Positions 24,201 to 34,555 of a DNA stretch of 64,000 bases are shown here, piece by piece. Each line of letters begins with the position of its first letter. Position 1 is the stretch's first letter. The DNA comes from Bidens hawaiensis (lineage: Eukaryota; Streptophyta; Magnoliopsida; Asterales; Asteraceae), in assembly GCA_021521415.1 (NCBI GenBank), contig JAIQDT010001093.1, forward strand, positions 62,001 to 126,000, given 5' to 3'. The notes beneath the pieces are model-generated. The model saw nothing but the letters and a program-made list of their open reading frames with translations, was not told the DNA's origin and ran no database searches. Both the position numbers and the translations under genes were made by a program.

Positions 24201-27200
24201 ACGAAGATGGGTCGAATTATTAAGCGACTATGACTGTGACATCCGTTATCACCCCGGCAAGGCTAACGTCGTAGCCGATGCCTTGAGTAGGAAGGATCGG
24301 ATTAAGCCATTGCGAGTGCGAGCGCTGGGGATGATAGTCCAGTCGAACTTTTCGGATTTGATTCGAGTCGCTCAACGCGAGGCGTTGGAAGAGGAACAAT
24401 TGGAAAAAGAGGGACTTTTCGGTAACGAGAAGAATTTCGAACAGCGCGTGGACGAAATTCTCTATTTCAAAAATCGGATTTGGATCCCGACCCTCCATGA
24501 CCTTCGTGATTTAATCATGGACGAAGCGCATAAATCGAAATATTCCATACATCTGGGATCGGATAAGATGTACCAGGATGTGAAGGAGTTCTACTGGTGG
24601 CCGGGTATGAAAAAGGATATAGCCACATACGTTGGCAAGTGTACGACGTGTGCGAGGGTTAAGGCGGAGCACCAGAGACCTTCGGGAATGTTACAACAAC
24701 CGGAAATTCCGGAATGGAAGTGGGAGCAGATCACGATGGATTTTGTGACACATCTCCCCAAGACGTCCCGTGGACATGATGCAATTTGGGTAGTCGTGGA
24801 TCGATTAACCAAATCGGCACATTTTATCCCGATTAGAAATAATTATAACACTGAGAGACTTGCGCAGATTTATATAAATGAAATTGTGTCTCGTCATGGG
24901 ATACTCATCTCAATCATCTCTGATCGGGATAGCCATTTCACCTCCAAGCTTTGGCAAGCTGTGCAAGAAGCGCTGGGAACGCGTATTAATTTAAGCACAG
25001 CCTACCGCCCTCAGACCGACGGTCAGTCTGAGAGGACCATTCAAACCTTGGAGGATTTGCTTCGTGCATGCGTACTGGATTTTAAGGGAAATTGGGATCA
25101 ACATCTCCCACTCGTTGAGTTTTCCTATAATAACAGTTACCATAGCAGTATAAAGGCAGCACCTTACGAAGCATTGTATGGACGGAAATGCCGATCGCCA
25201 CTCTGCTGGACTGAAGTGGGCGACACACAGGTTATTAGATCAGATCTGGTCCAGGAAACGACCAGCAAAATCCTTGAAATTAAAAACAATCTGAAGGCCG
25301 CGCGGGATCGGCAGAAGAGTTATGCCGATAACCGTAGAAAACCGTTATCATTTGAGAAAGGTGATAAAGTGTATTTGAAAGTATCACCGTGGAAGGGTGT
25401 GGTTAGATTTGGAAAGGCGGGGAAGTTAGCCCCTAGATACATTGGACCATTCAACATTATTGCAAAAATCGGTCCTGTAGCATACCGATTAGAGCTGCCT
25501 GATGAACTGAGTGCAGTTCACAACGTGTTTCACGTGTCGAACCTGAAAAGGTGTCTGTCGGATGAGACATCGGTGTTACCCTTAGAGGGTGTTCAAATAA
25601 ATGATAAGCTCATTGTAGAGGAGCCCATAGAAATAGTAGACGGGAAAATCAAGCAACTTAGACACAATAAGATCTCGTTGGTCAAAGTTAGATGGAATTC
25701 GCAACGAGGCCCAGAATATACATGGGAACGAAAGGACGAATTTCGGAAGAAATACCCCCACCTATTTCCTCAAAAGGAAGTAGTTGACGCGTAAAATTTC
25801 GAGGACGAAATTTTTATAACGGGGGGAGAATATAACGATTCCGGCAAATTCAGGTATACCCTAGCCGGAATATACTATTTACGTGTTATTCAATACTGAA
25901 TATATGAATTATAATGTGTTTACAGGAGTATATAAGATTCACAGTACGAATTATACTCGAATGAACAGTAGTCGTATTAGAATTACGATTAACCGATGAT
26001 CGGTTATTGAAACCCGAACGAATCGGGAATTACATTATAGACGAAGTATATAATGTTTAGTGATGTTTACGAAGTATTAAAGCTTCGGGATAAGTGAATT
26101 ATGGCACAGAAAAAGGATTTCGATTTATTAGTACGTCGGTACGTTAAACGAAACCTTTAACATCAAACCAAGCAAGAGACGATCGATCAAACCGAAAAAG
26201 ATGCACAATGACCGACAATATGATGGGTTGAGTCAATAAATGTCATGGCTTAAGTTTTTAAAGTTTTTAAATCAGTTTTATGTAAATTTTATTTTAACCC
26301 GAAAAACGACCATTTTAGGCTCGTTTTAAGCCGAATTACGAGTTTAAACGAGAAACGAACTGAGCCAGATTATCCAAAACATTATCCGGATTACGAAAAT
26401 CCGAATGTGTGGCCTAGAATGGATGTGTGGGCCCCACCCCACACATGACCTTGGACCGATCGGTCCTTGTTCACACATATACACACTTCATTTCTTTTTT
26501 CTAACACTCCAAACTCTCAAAACTCTCTCAAACCTTCAACATTCATCCAAGTTCTTGATTTCCAACCAAGATTTACAAGGTATAACACATGTTTTAATGC
26601 TTGAATCTTGTTTCCAACTTCTTGATCTTGAGAAAAGGAGGTTTCAAATGTAAAAATGGGTGAAAACCCGAGTTGAAACCGATTCTCGCATGATCAAGTG
26701 ATGTATACAAGTTATACAAAGGATCTTGATCCAAGTAATGAGTTAAAAGAGTTTAGAACGAAATTTTACGGTTGAAATCTTGTAAAATGAGTTTCCATGT
26801 GAAAGACGGGTGAAAACCCGAGATGAAACCGACTCTTGCATGATCAAGAGATGTATACAAGTTATACAAGGGATCTTGGTCCAAGAAATGAGTAAAAAGA
26901 GTCGAGAACGGATTTTTACGGTTAAAACCTTTGTTTTTATATCAAAACCGACACTATGAAAGAAATGGTTTGATTGTTGGTGTAACTTGCTTGGTATGGT
27001 GTTATTGTGCTTGTAAGTGTTGTATCTAGTGGCTAGCAAAGGCTAGAAACCAAGATCTTTGCGATCTAACGCTAGAAAACACAAGATAGTTCGGTTTTCG
27101 TGTGGTTCTATGATTTTGGACAGATTGTAGTGTGCTTAGAGTCGGGTCATGAAATTTCACAGAGGTGATCTACACATGAAAATATGAGATCTGTGAATTT

Positions 27201-30200
27201 TTGGTAATTTTTGGATAAATGATGAATATTTGGTGAATTTAATGCTCGGTTTTGGCCAAAAATGGTGAAAAATAGCTAAACATCATGAAAAATTCTGGAA
27301 AATTTAAGATAAGCTTTTTATAACATATAAAAGTCACACACAAAATTTGAGCATAGTTGGAGAAGTCTAAGTGGGCTTTTCGATAAAACGAGTTCTAGGG
27401 CTTTCTAGCTCGGTTTTTGTGAAAATGGCTTGAAAAATGAGTTTTGGGTTCTGGAAAAATTCCAGGGAGTTATGAGGATGGCAGGGATCATCCCGGAAAA
27501 ATTTGGGATTTTTCTAAAGTCTTTTGGTATTTTTGACATATTTAGTGTTTTAATGATGATTAAAAATAGATAAATAAATGTAAATACAAAAATTAAATCT
27601 GGAAAATTTTTGTAAAATTTCTTACTGTCAAAATAAGTGTTGTGTAAAATTTCAAGACCCGAGACTAAACGGGTAATTATTTGTGCTAAAAAGAACATAA
27701 AAAAACAAATTTCTAAAGCTTAAAACGTGTAAACCGGCAAAGTTCGCATAAGCGAGCTGACTGGTGCATAAAAACCCTAAAAATGGACTATTTTCATAAA
27801 ACTAAGTAAATTAAGTAAAAGTAAATCATCCGAAAATAATTCGGATGATTTGGGTAATTTTACCCGATTTTACTGTTTCCGGCACCTAAATGACGGAAAC
27901 GGGCCCCGCGGCCAAACGGGGTGTCCAAACCGAGCTCTAATTTCATCACTTTAACTAAAATAACAGTCAAACACCATTTTTGAATCGGGTGCGAACAAAC
28001 TCATTTTTGAAACTAAAAACGGATAACCGTGCTAGGCACGCAAATCAAGGAAAACATAAAAATGATAATTTTGACCGTCAGACTCTAAGTAATGTCACAA
28101 TCTGAGTCCTTAGAAGTTGTCACGGGGTTAACATTGTCCCCGGATCGAGTACAGTACTGGGTTAACAATGTCCCCAGATGTACCGATTGACACGGATTTA
28201 ATTTATGGGAATTATATAGTAACGACTAGATATCATATTACAGATCCAGGCTTATAGCAGTTCATTGTATCACGTCCCGACTCACAGAAAGGTGAGTTTT
28301 CACGAGCCCCTTTTACTGAACTGTTTTAAATATTTTCCCGGGGCGGAAAGCATATCTTTATTAAAGTATTTAAGTACATACCGATCGTATGGAAACACTT
28401 GTATATCTATATATATATGGTTTGATGCACAGAATATATATAAATTGTTTATCGTGTGGAATTGTTCTGGGGTAACATAGTTTCCGGAGGTTATTATTGT
28501 TCTGGGGTAACATAGTTCCCGGAGGTTATTATTGTTCTGGGGTAACATAGTTCCCGGAGGTTATTATTGTTCTGGGGTAACATAGTTCCCGGAGGTTATT
28601 ATTGTTCTGGGGAAACATGGTTCCCAGAGGTTATTATTGTTCTGGGGAAACATGGTTCCCAGAGGTTATTATTGTTCTGGGGTAACATAGTTCCCAGAAG
28701 ATTAATGAAAATGTTCTGGGGAAACATAGTTCCCAGCATAATTACATTGCTAATAAATGATTATTAAAATGATCTGTCAGTGTTTATTTAAATTAGTGAA
28801 ACTCACCAACTATTCGTAGTTGACCCGTTTTCTTTACATGTTTTCTAGGTATGCCCAAGTTGGAATGATTGATATGTGCTTAATGATTTGTGCTACTTGT
28901 TGGAAGCTTGCTGATCTATAATTTGTAATGAATATATTAATGTCTTATCGGTAAAACATGTGTGTAACACCTAGACAGTAACGAAACTCGCAACAATGTA
29001 ATATGATATAAATTAATGTAGTGGTATTTTCTTTATAAGCAATGCTGTTGATATCAGATGTGTCTGTTGCATCCCGTTTACGTTTCCGCTGCGGTTACGG
29101 GGTGTTACATTAATATATTAGATAAAAACTACATAACTAAGATGCGTTTAGGCTTGCGAGCCAACTTAAACTAGAAATGTGAAGTTTGGGCTCAGGCTTG
29201 TTTATAAAATTTATCTCAAATATAGACTCAAGCACGCTAAAGCTCGGGACTGTTCGTGTTTTAAGCGAGCCGATCTTGACTAGCTCACAACCGATTTGGC
29301 TCAATCTAAAGTAAGCAAAGATAAAAAAACAACCTGTTGTATCTTCTATACGCAGTTTTAGAAAGACAGTATTCAGGTCTCTCATTTGACCTTTGACTGT
29401 GAAATCTCTAGCTTGAGTTTCACCATTGTCAAGCTTATCGCCATCATCATCTATAAAAATTCATCAGAAAATGAAAAATATATGAAAAATATTTTGAGAA
29501 GCGTGTTGCAGATATTACCTGGATTGGAACTTGAACTCGTTTGACCTCGTGTATGTACACTGTCACAATGCTCATCATGTAAAAACTCATCCATTAATAA
29601 TTCTTTGGCGGATAATCTATCAGAAACTTTAGCAATACACTTTTCTATAAATGATTTGATTTCAGGATCCTTAACTTTTGCTAATGATGCTGGTTTGACT
29701 CCCTAACAAGATTGAAAAACATGTTCCATGAATTCTGATTGTTTAAAGGAATTAAAATGAACAATGGTAAAAAAAACGTTCGTGTGAGAAAACTAGGACA
29801 TAGGTTATGAAAGGAAACAGAGTTTGTTTATATATGTTTATTTGATAAACAAATGAACATGAGCAAAACATTTGTACATTTACATTCGTTTGTGTTTGCT
29901 TATTTACATTCGTTTGAGTTTATTCATTTACGTTTGTTTGTTCGTTTATGTTCATTTACTTCTTCAAACTTATATATTAGTTATTAGTTATACTAATTGG
30001 CCCAGCATGCATCAACCCATCAACTCAATAAAATTTTAGAACCATGCCTCGGGTAATCGACTAACGATCAAACAAGAGTACGTTTATTTTCTTTATTTAT
30101 GTTCGTCCATTTATGTTTGTATATGTTCTCACTCATTTATAATATCAATGAATGAACATAAACGAACACAAACATGTTCACTTTCTTAAAGAACGAACAT

Positions 30201-32095
30201 GAAAAAGAAAATAGGCTCATTTAAGTGTTTGTGTCCGTTCATTGGTTCTATTAAAGTTAAACAAACAAACACAAACAAGCTCCGTTCATGTTCGTTCAGT
30301 TCGCTTACAGGCCTAGCATTAGGGGTGTAAACAGTAAAAAAAACTCATTTCTTCAATATTCATCAAATCCAACCTTCATTGCTCAACATACATAAGAATT
30401 GACATAAATATAGTGATTAATATACGCCTAAAACTTAACAAATGTAACTTAAACTGCAAGTGATCATAAATTACTTACTGATGTCACTTTCTTATATATC
30501 TGAGCAGCATTAGAACATTCACAATACGGATACTCAAATGTCACCAATTCCAATAAGCACATTCCAAAGGCATATATATCAACAAGTTCATTATATTCCT
30601 CTTCATAAAGCTCAGGTGCCATAAACTCAGGAGTACCTAAATTTCATATCACAATAGTTTCAGTATAATCATAATTAATCACAATCACAAACACAAAAAA
30701 ATGTGCTCACCAATGACGCTGTGAGCAGATCGAGCCTGTAAAAGAATAGCAGCCAATCCAAGATCACCAATTTTAACCTCCCCTTGATTCCCATTAACAA
30801 AAATATTGTCACACTTCAGGTCACGGTGTATAACTGGCGGGTCATGACCGTGAAGATACAAAAGTCCCTCTAATATTTGTTTAGACCACTTTTTTAATGC
30901 TCTTAGATCTACATGTTTATGTTTCTTTCGATACCTATAACAATGTTAAACATGCTTACGTATCAATGCATAGCAACAGAATACACAACTTTTAACAACA
31001 AATTAAACTTACTGTCTTAATGTTCCAGATGTGAAAATCTCAGTGATAAAGTTGATGTGTTCGTTCGTTGTATCGACCCATGAATTGTAGAATTTAATTA
31101 TGTTCTTGTGCTTTAATGTTTTAAGCAAATGAACTTCTGCATATAGGCGTTCGAGCTCGTCAGGATATTTTAAGAAATCAGAAACCTTGATTTGATTCCA
31201 TGCTACTTCAATTCCTTCCAATTCATCAAATGCTTTGTATCTAAATTCCCCAAATTGATCAAGGATTACAAACACCTTAAATTTCAATGCTGTAACACTA
31301 ACATTATATCAGTCAAAATTATTTATCATCTACACTTAATAAATAACTATCCAGGGGGCACGTGTCACAATTCTAAGAGTCCAACCTAGTTTTTTTTCGC
31401 TTCTCTTATTTCACCATTCACCCCTTCACTTTTGTTGAACGATGAACATTGGCTAAACCCCTGAAAAGCTCTCAGGGGGGACACGATCACTCGATATCGT
31501 GAGGCCTGATCCACCCAGTGGTGCTTCACCTAGGCTTAAACCGGGGAATATGACACATGAGTGAGATTCGAACCCACGACGTCGAACATAAGAAGGTCCT
31601 CTCAATGCTCTAACGCGTAGGTGAACCTAAGGTAAAACTCATGACACATCATTCACCCCTTCGTAATGTATACATTTACAACTTGCAAAATTAAAATAAA
31701 TTAGGTCTAACATTTCCTTTATTCAACCGTATAACACACCGGTTTCTAATTCTAACCTAGTTGTTGTTATATATATAATGAAGTTGCCTGTTGAAGCATA
31801 AACTAATAAACAACTAATAAAATCATATATTCAGCATGTAACAATAATAATAATAATAATGTTAGAGAAGGATACACTTTTTTAAAAGCACCTCTTCCCA
31901 GGACTTCTTTATACTGCAAATTATTCCCCCAATTTCACCATCAAATAACAAGCAAAAAATCATAATAATAATAATATTATTATTATTAGCGTAAATAAAA
32001 TGGAAGGTACTAACCCGCCCGTAACGACCAGAAGGATCGATCTCGACGAAATCGGTATCTGGATCGTCCGTTTCATGATCGGATTCCAGCGGCAT
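14607..32095 (-). CDS. WNK: WNK (with-no-lysine) serine/threonine kinase, 8 exons
   Basis: Exons on the minus strand: 32095-32015, 31913-31876, 31240-31013, 30934-30711, 30636-30479, 29702-29519, 29450-29334 and 15280-14607. All introns obey GT-AG and the phases join into 567 intact codons. The kinase domain covers about residues 25-280. The glycine loop GRGAFKKV holds the lysine WNKs use (K38), while the usual catalytic lysine is Asn in VAWN (N55), the family hallmark. HRDLK (152-156), DLG (173-175) and the APE motif (197-199) are intact. Residues about 325-385 form the OSR1_C-like PF2 domain. An Asn-Glu/Gly-Thr repeat lies near 480-502, and the C-terminus (about 506-567) is likely a coiled coil. 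Plant WNKs are cytosolic kinases tied to flowering, circadian and osmotic signalling; the exact member is not assigned. Intron 7 is 14,053 bp owing to a retrotransposon insertion. Confidence 0.92.
15601..16440. repeat. Tandem array of ~300-bp GCTCGAGCTC-type units inside WNK intron 7
   Basis: Roughly three imperfect units repeat the order 'gctcgagctcg - tttattatttaacta - cagttgaaaattatag - cataatactatta - ttttgtcataat - aggctca'. They start near 15650, 15960 and 16260. The third is cut by the retrotransposon and resumes at 29115. The array opens with 'tagggtgtaaatga' at 15600-15613, a terminus-like motif seen in some hAT-type MITEs. A trinucleotide ATA/ACA microsatellite lies at 15776-15822. 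Confidence 0.6.
16436..16440. repeat. Target-site duplication TTAAT (left)
   Basis: TTAAT directly before the 5' LTR, matched by TTAAT at 29110-29114. Confidence 0.9.
16441..19755 (+). repeat. 5' LTR of the chromovirus
   Basis: 3315 bp, begins TGTAACG and ends GTTACA (short inverted termini). It contains a 35-bp minisatellite (19075-19340). Short frames within it recur in the other LTR and are not genes. Confidence 0.95.
19075..19381 (+). repeat. 35-bp minisatellite in 5' LTR, 9 units
   Basis: Unit of the form TTCTGGGGtAACATaGTTCC followed by 'c(c/a)gaggttattattg'. Eight units are tandem and a ninth, diverged, follows after 'agattaatgaaaatg'. Units differ at two diagnostic sites (gtaacatag versus gaaacatgg). 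Confidence 0.9.
19761..19773 (+). other. Primer-binding site (initiator Met tRNA type)
   Basis: TGGTATCAGAGCC five bases after the 5' LTR, the standard plant tRNA-iMet complement. Confidence 0.9.
20043..20112 (+). other. Candidate 70-nt leader intron before the extra ORF
   Basis: A good donor (AA|GTAAGTG at 20043) and a pyrimidine/T-rich acceptor ending TGTGCAG at 20112 lie just before ATG 20118. Removal would also delete the upstream ATG at 20091. AG|GTAAAA at 20113 is a second donor-like site. Unsupported by transcript data. Confidence 0.45.
20118..20717 (+). CDS. Extra ORF upstream of gag, proline-rich with C-terminal membrane segment
   Basis: 199 codons from ATG 20118 (an in-frame ATG at 20091 would add nine). 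I do not recognise a family. Residues about 1-115 are Ser/Pro/Glu/Arg-rich and probably disordered. Residues about 120-175 are amphipathic with charged and aromatic residues and could form helices. The last 20 or so residues are a continuous Val/Leu/Met/Ala stretch closed by Tyr-His-Arg-Val, a likely membrane anchor with almost no tail after it. GC-rich codon use contrasts with the AT-rich leader, and no stop or frameshift breaks the frame. It lies between PBS and gag, where typical Tekay elements have none. It is not demonstrably an envelope: it has no signal peptide and sits before gag. Confidence 0.6.
   Translation: MSRTPSVSIEEDPEEVSSGDSGSPLVASSTEPSEASFRSSGQSSPARIARSPTPPTPQVAPAPPGFGPRLTARISIPPVRPISPPPRPATRRGESSSSRPEPATLPVWGLPRQERNAAAWLRTLTEQVNEHSAALTVGVQRRMYLGDCILDHQYAIAQLKRECSYSQWMLDRMESRVRVMIAVLVVLVAMLVGLVYHRV
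21066..21090 (+). other. Acceptor-like site immediately before gag-pol
   Basis: A T-rich tract ending TTGTGTAG at 21089, one base before the gag ATG at 21091. Paired with the donor at 20043 or 20113 it would remove the extra ORF from the message and make gag-pol the first frame. Confidence 0.4.
21091..25794 (+). CDS. Gag-Pol polyprotein of the Ty3 chromovirus
   Basis: 1567 codons, unbroken. The ATG at 21091 starts MAPKRS; the open frame runs slightly further up but without an ATG. Gag covers about residues 1-450, with CCHC knuckles near 351 and 405 and an additional Cys/His cluster near 334. The aspartic protease motif near 475 reads DTCA where DTGA/DSGA is usual. Reverse transcriptase spans about 640-900 with FIDD near 809. 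RNase H (VYCDAS near 955, TDHKSL) follows. Integrase has an HHCC-type zinc domain near 1147 and D-D-E motifs near 1215, 1277 and 1312. A chromodomain-like C-terminus (about 1510-1558) is expected to target integration to marked chromatin. It makes the particle, cDNA and integration machinery. The single-residue change in the protease may block maturation. Confidence 0.95.
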   Translation: MAPKRSAQLSEVDVSRLIARQLEAAIPDIVSRIAASINNSTNPTPPSNQTTTNNDGERNTNPPQNENTIPSNDAPPRVVVTDSNGPIPTVETNRTEPIRTSRGCSIKDFMLCKPLEFSGSEGPNGLVKWIEKIESVVNISNCPEDCVVKYAACTFTDHALTWWNTIVQTRGQATTNRMTWTELKALVLEHFCPRNELQKLENELWNLEMQGADHLGYTNRFNELARLVPWLVTPESKRVERYIWGLTPVVRSIVNSGGHQTYEGAVTQAGIVTYDFVRSGSLKVAGESAGGKRSSHDHRTQEKQQGKRARPTAQNYAMTSSGGRQEPQRGTFLKCGKCGYHHGGVCKEVVCHRCGRIGHYAPNCKTNLNNLNRQPQPIRAQPFRTQPARQQNPQGNQMVTTSRACYECGSTDHLKRHCPKLNQGGNGRQTAGQASSSNPARGRAFVMGANEARQDPSVVTGTFLVSDHYASVLFDTCADRSFVSVRFLSIANLPIGETIEPYTVEVANGKTMIVNQIVRNCPFILNEQSFLIDLLPVKLGSFDVIVGMDWLARNRVEINCEKKIVKIRVSDDEEVLVQGEKSGTMIPFISHLKVLKYIRQGCVAYLASLTATDSEEKRVDDIPVVREFPQVFSEELPGLPPTRQVEFRIDLLPQGGPVAKAPYRLAPSEMQELSNQLQELLDKGFIRPSYSPWGAPVLFVKKKDGSLRMCIDYRELNKLTIKNRYPLPRIDDLFDQLQGASYFSKIDLRSGYHQVRIQEEDVPKTAFRTRYGHYEFLVIPFGLTNAPAVFMDLMNRVCKPYLDKFVIVFIDDILIYSKSKGEHEQHLRLILELLNQEKLYAKFSKCNFWLQEVQFLGHVINHQGIHVDPSKVEAVKSWQAPKSPKEIRQFLGLAGYYRRFIENFSSIAQPLTLLTQKDRKYDWGEEQETAFQTLKQRLCQAPILSLPDGDDGFVVYCDASRRGLGCVLMQNNKVIAYASRQLKVHEKNYTTQDLELGAVIFALKIWRHYLYGTKCTIFTDHKSLQHIFDQKELNMRQRRWVELLSDYDCDIRYHPGKANVVADALSRKDRIKPLRVRALGMIVQSNFSDLIRVAQREALEEEQLEKEGLFGNEKNFEQRVDEILYFKNRIWIPTLHDLRDLIMDEAHKSKYSIHLGSDKMYQDVKEFYWWPGMKKDIATYVGKCTTCARVKAEHQRPSGMLQQPEIPEWKWEQITMDFVTHLPKTSRGHDAIWVVVDRLTKSAHFIPIRNNYNTERLAQIYINEIVSRHGILISIISDRDSHFTSKLWQAVQEALGTRINLSTAYRPQTDGQSERTIQTLEDLLRACVLDFKGNWDQHLPLVEFSYNNSYHSSIKAAPYEALYGRKCRSPLCWTEVGDTQVIRSDLVQETTSKILEIKNNLKAARDRQKSYADNRRKPLSFEKGDKVYLKVSPWKGVVRFGKAGKLAPRYIGPFNIIAKIGPVAYRLELPDELSAVHNVFHVSNLKRCLSDETSVLPLEGVQINDKLIVEEPIEIVDGKIKQLRHNKISLVKVRWNSQRGPEYTWERKDEFRKKYPHLFPQKEVVDA
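25821..25830 (+). other. Polypurine tract of the chromovirus
   Basis: GGGGGGAGAA directly abuts the 3' LTR. The upstream TTTCGAGGACGAAATTT motif is widely conserved at this place in plant Ty3 elements. Confidence 0.9.
25831..29109 (+). repeat. 3' LTR of the chromovirus
   Basis: 3279 bp, near identical to the 5' LTR. Its first bases read TATAACG (a G-to-A change at the usual TG terminus). The 36-bp length difference is explained by one fewer minisatellite unit (35 bp) and a 1-bp deletion near 25968. Confidence 0.95.
28464..28735 (+). repeat. 35-bp minisatellite in 3' LTR, 8 units
   Basis: Same unit as in the 5' LTR but one fewer copy and a different order of variant units. Confidence 0.9.
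29110..29114. repeat. Target-site duplication TTAAT (right)
   Basis: TTAAT directly after the 3' LTR, identical to 16436-16440. Confidence 0.9.
29115..29300. repeat. Remainder of the interrupted ~300-bp tandem unit
   Basis: Continues the third unit cut at 16440 ('gcgtttaggcttgcgagcc', 'gggctcaggcttgttta'), ending near the WNK donor at 29333. Confidence 0.55.
29334..32095 (-). CDS. WNK: WNK exons 1-7 (N-terminus, kinase domain, start of PF2)
   Basis: Start ATG is 32095-32093. Exon 1 (27 codons) ends in GRYGR|, and exon 2 is only 38 bp and carries the glycine loop. Exon 3 starts after TTTAG| and ends CA|GTAAGT. Exon 4 contains the HRD and DLG motifs. Exon 5 contains the activation-segment end and ends TCA|GTAAGT. 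Exons 6 and 7 hold the end of the kinase lobe and the linker into PF2. Introns 3, 4 and 6 are 78, 74 and 68 bp. Introns 2 (635 bp) and 5 (776 bp) carry repeat insertions. Confidence 0.9.
29820..30330. repeat. GTTCGTTTA-type repeat in WNK intron 5
   Basis: Multiple short copies of 'cgtttgttcgtttatgttc' and its complement, closing with 'tagcattaggggtgtaaac' at 30308-30326. This looks like a small non-autonomous transposon with a TAGGGGTGTAAA end. No coding content. Confidence 0.45.
31391..31640 (-). mobile_element. tRNA-derived SINE in WNK intron 2
   Basis: On the minus strand an A-box-like TTAGAGCATTGAG (31613-31601) is followed by a B box GGTTCGAATCTC (31574-31563), a GC-richer body, and an A-run (plus-strand T-run at 31391-31398). 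It belongs to a different family from the SINE at 9926. Confidence 0.6.
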
Positions 32096-32734
32096 TTCGA
32101 TTCGATATGTTTTTTTCTTCGTAAATCGCCGCTAACGCTTTACGAACAAAAAAAACATATAATTTCATGTACTTTCAACAAAATTGCACAAAAAGTTGTG
32201 ATTTGTGACGGCCTAATTAATTATTATCAACAACTAGGGCTTGAATTTTGATTAATTGGTGCGAATTACGCATGGATTTGAAGAAATTGAATGCGTGAAT
32301 TGAATATGAAGATGACGACGAAAAAGGAGTCGTTGAGGAAATCAGCTTACTGAATTGTTTCGGTTGATCAAATCGTATTAAAACATTTAATTAAAAATAA
32401 AAAAATAATAAGAAAAAGAAAAAACAAAAAGATTTAATTTGGAAGCAAAGTTAATTATCAAAGATTGATTATAAAGTAATTACAACAACAGTCCTTTCAA
32501 AATATGCTATTGCTTCTTGGTCACCTATTGTAGTAATCGCTAGTCTAAAGATGGGGTAGAGACGGACGATTAACCGGGCGATTAATTGGTGCTTAATCAA
32601 GATTTTTACAACCATGATCACCAGCATCTTCTTAAAATTTCTCTTCACTGAGGCCAAATTCGAAAATGTACAATTACTTCTTGGTCACCTGTACATCATT
32701 GTAAATATTCAAACGCCTAAGATTATTAGATACA
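32096..32734. other. WNK upstream region
   Basis: Should contain the WNK leader and promoter. The minus strand from about 32380 to 32096 has a pyrimidine-rich TCCTCAACGACTCC/TTTTTCGTCGTC tract consistent with a leader. No convincing TATA box could be chosen. Confidence 0.35.
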
Positions 32735-33118
32735 TCAAGAATGATAAACGGTAATTAACAAACAACTTAGAAATAACCGACTTATATAATAACCAGAAAC
32801 TATAGCTCAACAAGTTATTACAATATCTTTGGTAGTGATGGTGGGGATTGTTGTGTTGTTGTTGTTGTAATTTAACACTAACTTTGTACATGTATTTATA
32901 TTAGTAACAACAACTTGGTCACCAAGCATAATATGTGTTCGTCACTCAACTTGCCAAGGTGAACTTGGCCAACAAGGTCAACTTGGTCCACAAGGTGAAC
33001 ATAACCACCAAGCAAATGGAAGAATATTTCATAATACCCCTTAAACTTTAACCGACTTGTTAAAACCTCTTAGACCCGGTTCACCGACTTGTAACCCGAA
33101 ATAGAAATTAATCTGACA
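32735..33118 (-). repeat. Copia 3' LTR
   Basis: 384 bp, begins TGTCAGATTAATTTC on the minus strand. Matches 42805-43173 along its length, including the 'gtcaccaagcataatatgtg' block and the TTG/GTTGTTGTT tract. Confidence 0.75.
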
Positions 33119-33119
33119 T

Positions 33120-34555
33120 TCACCCCCTAAATTCTGATTCGGATTAGAAAGGTCTTCAACTCCAAGTAACTCGTGCATCTCCGTGAACTTGATTCTTGCG
33201 AGTGCTTTAGTGAGATGGTAGGTTAACTTCCCGAGATCAGACATTTCAAACTTGGTCGTCGTACCCTTATTGAAATCGTATATTATACTCGAGCGTGTAC
33301 ATATCACAAATAAATCATCCACATACACGGCTACGATCAAAAAATATTTCCCATCCGTCTTTCGGTAAACCGATTGTTCCTTGGAACATTTTTGAAACTT
33401 CATGTCTCGTAGGATGTTATCGAGCTTTGTGTTCCAAGCTCGGGGAGCTTGCCTTGACCCGTACAAGTCCTTTGACAACACAACTTCTTTCAATTCACCA
33501 AATAGAAAAACCGTTTTTACTTCAAGATAGTGGATTTCCCACCCGTTAGATGCAACCAATACGATTAATAGCCGAACGGTCTTGATTCGGGCTACCAGAG
33601 CGAAGGCATCATCAAAGTCAATCCTGGATTGTTGCACGTAACCCTTTGCAACCAACTGAGCTTTGTACTTATTTATCATTCCATCCGCATTTCGTTTAAT
33701 TTTGAACACCCACTTCAACAAGATACATTTTGCACCATTTGGAAGTTCGACTAACTTCCATGTTTCATTCTTGTTTGTCGAATAAATCTCGGTATTCATA
33801 GAACGAATCCATTCTTGGTTCGACTTAGCCTCAAGATAATTACTCGGTTCACCACTTGATGTAAGAAGCAATTGATCATAGTCAGAGTCAACATGTAACA
33901 CATAATCTTCTTGTAGTCTTCTTGGTAAAACCGAGACTCGAGTTGAACATCATAGACCCATTTGGGCCTCATTTTCACCTGAATAGACCTGTGACCCATT
34001 ACTCGTCGACTGAACTTGAGAGTGGGTTTAAGAATTACGCCCGATATGACTTGGTTATGCAGAGTCATTGGACTCAGTTTGAACCGATGATGCAGGTTCT
34101 GAGCTTGGGCTACTTGGGTTGCTTCCAGGCGTTTCTTCATTAGTGGGTTCGATTTGACCAGTTCCATTGTCAACTGCACCTCCAAATAATAGAAAACATA
34201 CCGGGCTCATAGTCATTCTTCTCGACTTTCTTTACCCAATTCCATCGTCAAACACAACGTCCCAACTAACAACTATTTTTAGGGTGTTCGGATCGAAGAG
34301 ACGGTATGCTTTTGAACCCGTCTCTGAACCAAGATAAATGAGTTGTCTTGACCTGTCATCAAGTTTATTTAGATGTATATTATCGACTTTAGCATACACC
34401 ATGCACCCAAATAATCGAACGAGTTCAATAACCGGTTTCTTTTTCTTAAATCGTTGATATGGAGTTTGATCAACCAAGGCCCGGGTTGGGACCCGATTGT
34501 TTAAAAAGGTTGGATGTCGGTCCGCTTCTCCCCACATATAATTCGGTACTTGCAT
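33120..34555 (-). pseudogene. Ty1-copia pol remnant (integrase tail, partial RT)
   Basis: Upstream part (34555-34232): the integrase C-terminal region, with the MWGEA and NRVPTRAL motifs. The frame then shifts into the reverse transcriptase (33901-33120), recognisable by KWVFKIKR, AKGY, RQAPRAW and YVDDL. There are at least three lesions: a frameshift near 34230-33900, a loss of about 25 residues just before RQAPRAW, and a deletion that joins the middle of RT (DLGKLTYHL) straight to the extreme RNase H tail (TKALARIKF). The frame then runs on into the LTR. It cannot make a working polymerase. Confidence 0.8.

Larger units (their letters stand above)
16441..29109 (+). mobile_element. Nearly intact Ty3 chromovirus (Tekay/Del-like), 12.7 kb
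   Basis: Complete LTR retrotransposon: 5' LTR 16441-19755, PBS 19761-19773, extra ORF 20118-20717, single gag-pol frame 21091-25794, PPT 25821-25830, 3' LTR 25831-29109, 5-bp TSD TTAAT. The order protease-RT-RNase H-integrase-chromodomain marks a chromovirus. Very long LTRs, one gag-pol frame and the chromodomain form fit the Tekay/Del clade. The two LTRs differ by about ten substitutions by eye, one 1-bp indel and one 35-bp repeat unit, so the insertion is young. It lies in antisense orientation to the WNK gene. Confidence 0.95.
15281..29333 (-). other. WNK: WNK intron 7, expanded by a retrotransposon
   Basis: Donor CAG|GTTG at 29333 and acceptor CAG| at 15281 give a 14,053-bp intron. Removing the element (12,669 bp) and one 5-bp duplication leaves about 1.4 kb, itself mostly a tandem-repeat array. 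Splicing across it joins exon 7 and exon 8 in phase without changing the protein. Confidence 0.85.
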
